Below are positions 32,596-33,268 of a DNA stretch of 33,268 nt, in pieces (the stretch's first letter is position 1; each line of letters begins with the position of its first letter). The translations under genes were made by a program, and so were the position numbers. Under the pieces are notes generated by a model. It saw only the letters and a program-made list of their open reading frames with translations, ran no database searches and was not told the DNA's origin. The DNA is from Streptococcus sp. HF-1907 (GTDB lineage: Bacteria; Bacillota; Bacilli; Lactobacillales; Streptococcaceae). The stretch spans positions 1 through 33,268 of the forward strand of contig NZ_JADNQT010000019.1 in NCBI RefSeq assembly GCF_015594605.1, written 5' to 3'.

Positions 32596-32913
32596 TTATT
32601 TATGGAAAAATGACTTAGAAATCACAGAATGGCTTGAGATATCAAACTCTTGACAAATATCAGTAAGAGAGCCTTTGCTATCAAGATAGTCGAAAACAGC
32701 CTGTCCCTTCAACTCAGACGAATAGTTTTTCCAAATCCTAGATTCCCTTAAGCCATCAATGCCAGACTTCTCATACTTCATTTTTCAAAATTGGATGGTT
32801 TGTTTACTGACTTGATACTGTTTACTAAGCTGGCCAACTGACTGCTCTTGATTAAGTAATAAGTGGACAACTTCTAATTTCTCTTCTACTAATTTTGGAC
32901 TTCTTTTGGACAT
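32596..32913 (-). pseudogene. IS3-family transposase OrfA with in-frame TGA
   Basis: From ATG 32911-32913, with AGGGGAG upstream, the frame reads MSKRSPKLVEEKLEVVHLLL and KQYQVSKQTIQF, then TGA (32788-32790), then KMKYEKSGIDGLRESR and on to a stop at 32596. Two helix-turn-helix segments (SVGQLSKQYQVSKQTIQ and SLTDICQEFDISSHSV) are typical of IS3 OrfA. The stop falls where relatives have Trp, so TGG has become TGA. No OrfB follows; the element is a decayed fragment. The region up to 33006 is open but is likely the IS end and promoter. Confidence 0.7.
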
Positions 32914-33026
32914 ACGAAAACTCCCCTTGTAGCTTTTAGTAAATTTTGTTTTTTCACCGTCCACTATAGGGGGGAGTATATCAAACTCTCTGATAAACAC
33001 TTTCATTCACGAACCTTTAGGCAACC

Positions 33027-33119
33027 TTGACTCCGAAAGAGATTGTTAAGAAAATTCTAGATTTATCGGACGAACTCCGCTATTATTATGACTTGTATCA
33101 ACTCCTCTTATTCCATTAA
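33027..33119 (+). pseudogene. Possible ISL3-family transposase fragment
   Basis: An open frame LTPKEIVKKILDLSDELR then YYYDLYQLLLFH and stop resembles the C-terminal part of ISL3-family (IS1167/IS1193-like) transposases, from memory of that pattern. The reading could continue after the stop (KIEAKMKEAL). The piece is too short to be sure. Confidence 0.35.
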
Positions 33120-33132
33120 AAAATTGAAGCCA

Positions 33133-33164
33133 AAATGAAAGAAGCGCTGACCTCTCAACGCTTC
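33133..33164 (-). terminator. Terminator of tRNA-Asn
   Basis: On the minus strand GAAGCGTTGA (33155-33164), loop GAGG, TCAGCGCTTC (33141-33150), then TTTCATTTTG. Confidence 0.75.
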
Positions 33165-33178
33165 AAAGTTCTATATGA

Positions 33179-33252
33179 CTCCGGCAGTAGGACTCGAACC
33201 TACGACATCATGATTAACAGTCATGCGCTACTACCAACTGAGCTATGCCGGA
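33179..33252 (-). tRNA. tRNA-Asn(GTT)
   Basis: Reverse-strand cloverleaf: acceptor TCCGGCA/TGCCGGA, D arm GCTC...GAGC-like, anticodon loop CTGTTAA with anticodon GTT, T arm GTAGGTTCGAGTCCTAC and discriminator G. Length is 74 without CCA, which is not encoded. A terminator follows. More tRNAs may lie upstream of it, outside the window. Confidence 0.93.
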
Positions 33253-33268
33253 TAATGGCTAAGCGACT

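Noticed and set aside
26116..32790. UGA recoded as Trp, suggested by two TGG-to-TGA changes (MFS and OrfA)
   Set aside because: Other genes here, such as vanZ, end with TGA, and both affected genes are dispensable. Two independent nonsense changes are simpler.

Overview
The window looks like a low-GC Streptococcus chromosome segment. The gene set is typical of that genus: a SepM-type pheromone protease next to coaD and rsmD, a DUF1912 protein, NtdP, YutD beside RlmN and VanZ, AsnA, and RNA signals in streptococcal style. I cannot fix the species from sequence alone. Most genes lie on the minus strand. IS remnants sit at both ends: an IS3-family terminus at 1-122, and a broken IS3 orfA plus a possible ISL3 scrap at 32596-33119, next to a tRNA-Asn.

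Layout. 472-3946: two overlapping ABC exporter genes whose motifs predict a heterodimer with one degenerate and one competent ATP site; a hairpin-rich leader lies upstream. 4447-6100: vanZ and rlmN. 6421-8364: yutD and a yunD-type metallophosphoesterase. 8440-10824: the operon rsmD, small membrane protein, coaD, sepM. 10959-11954: a secreted helical-repeat protein on the plus strand. 12118-14744: asnA, a GNAT and a YjbR/EVE-type protein. 14745-15790: a gene-free kilobase with two arrays of 41-bp degenerate repeats, a decayed copy of the valS 3' end and a possible small RNA. 15791-20460: a T-box leader followed by flavin reductase, GNAT, an RNase H-like gene and valS. 20486-22038: two more 41-bp arrays, a longer dispersed repeat, an HhH protein, DUF1912 and a tRNA-Thr. 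22046-28263: a P-loop kinase, then a redox cluster. 28286-32509: DUF960, ntdP, recX, a TPR/HhH protein and rlmD.

The redox cluster (22651-28263) is the most coherent accessory system. A stand-alone FMN reductase is followed by an 803-residue three-domain flavoprotein (FMN reductase, FMN-binding domain with a flavinylation motif, fumarate-reductase-like FAD domain) and a 57-residue membrane protein. Divergent to these is an OFA-type MFS carrier followed by an AraC-type regulator. Near-consensus cre sites overlap the -35 regions of both divergent promoters, so CcpA control is likely. The picture is uptake and NAD(P)H-dependent reduction of an unsaturated organic acid. The carrier has an in-frame TGA at codon 8, so it may be inactive in this strain.

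The most unusual signal is non-coding. Four intergenic arrays (14821, 15021, 20486, 21810) share a 41-bp period and recognisable core words, and several units carry small hairpins whose sequence differs while pairing is kept. A second family, about 132-147 bp, occurs three times (4208, 6212, 20719). I do not recognise either family.
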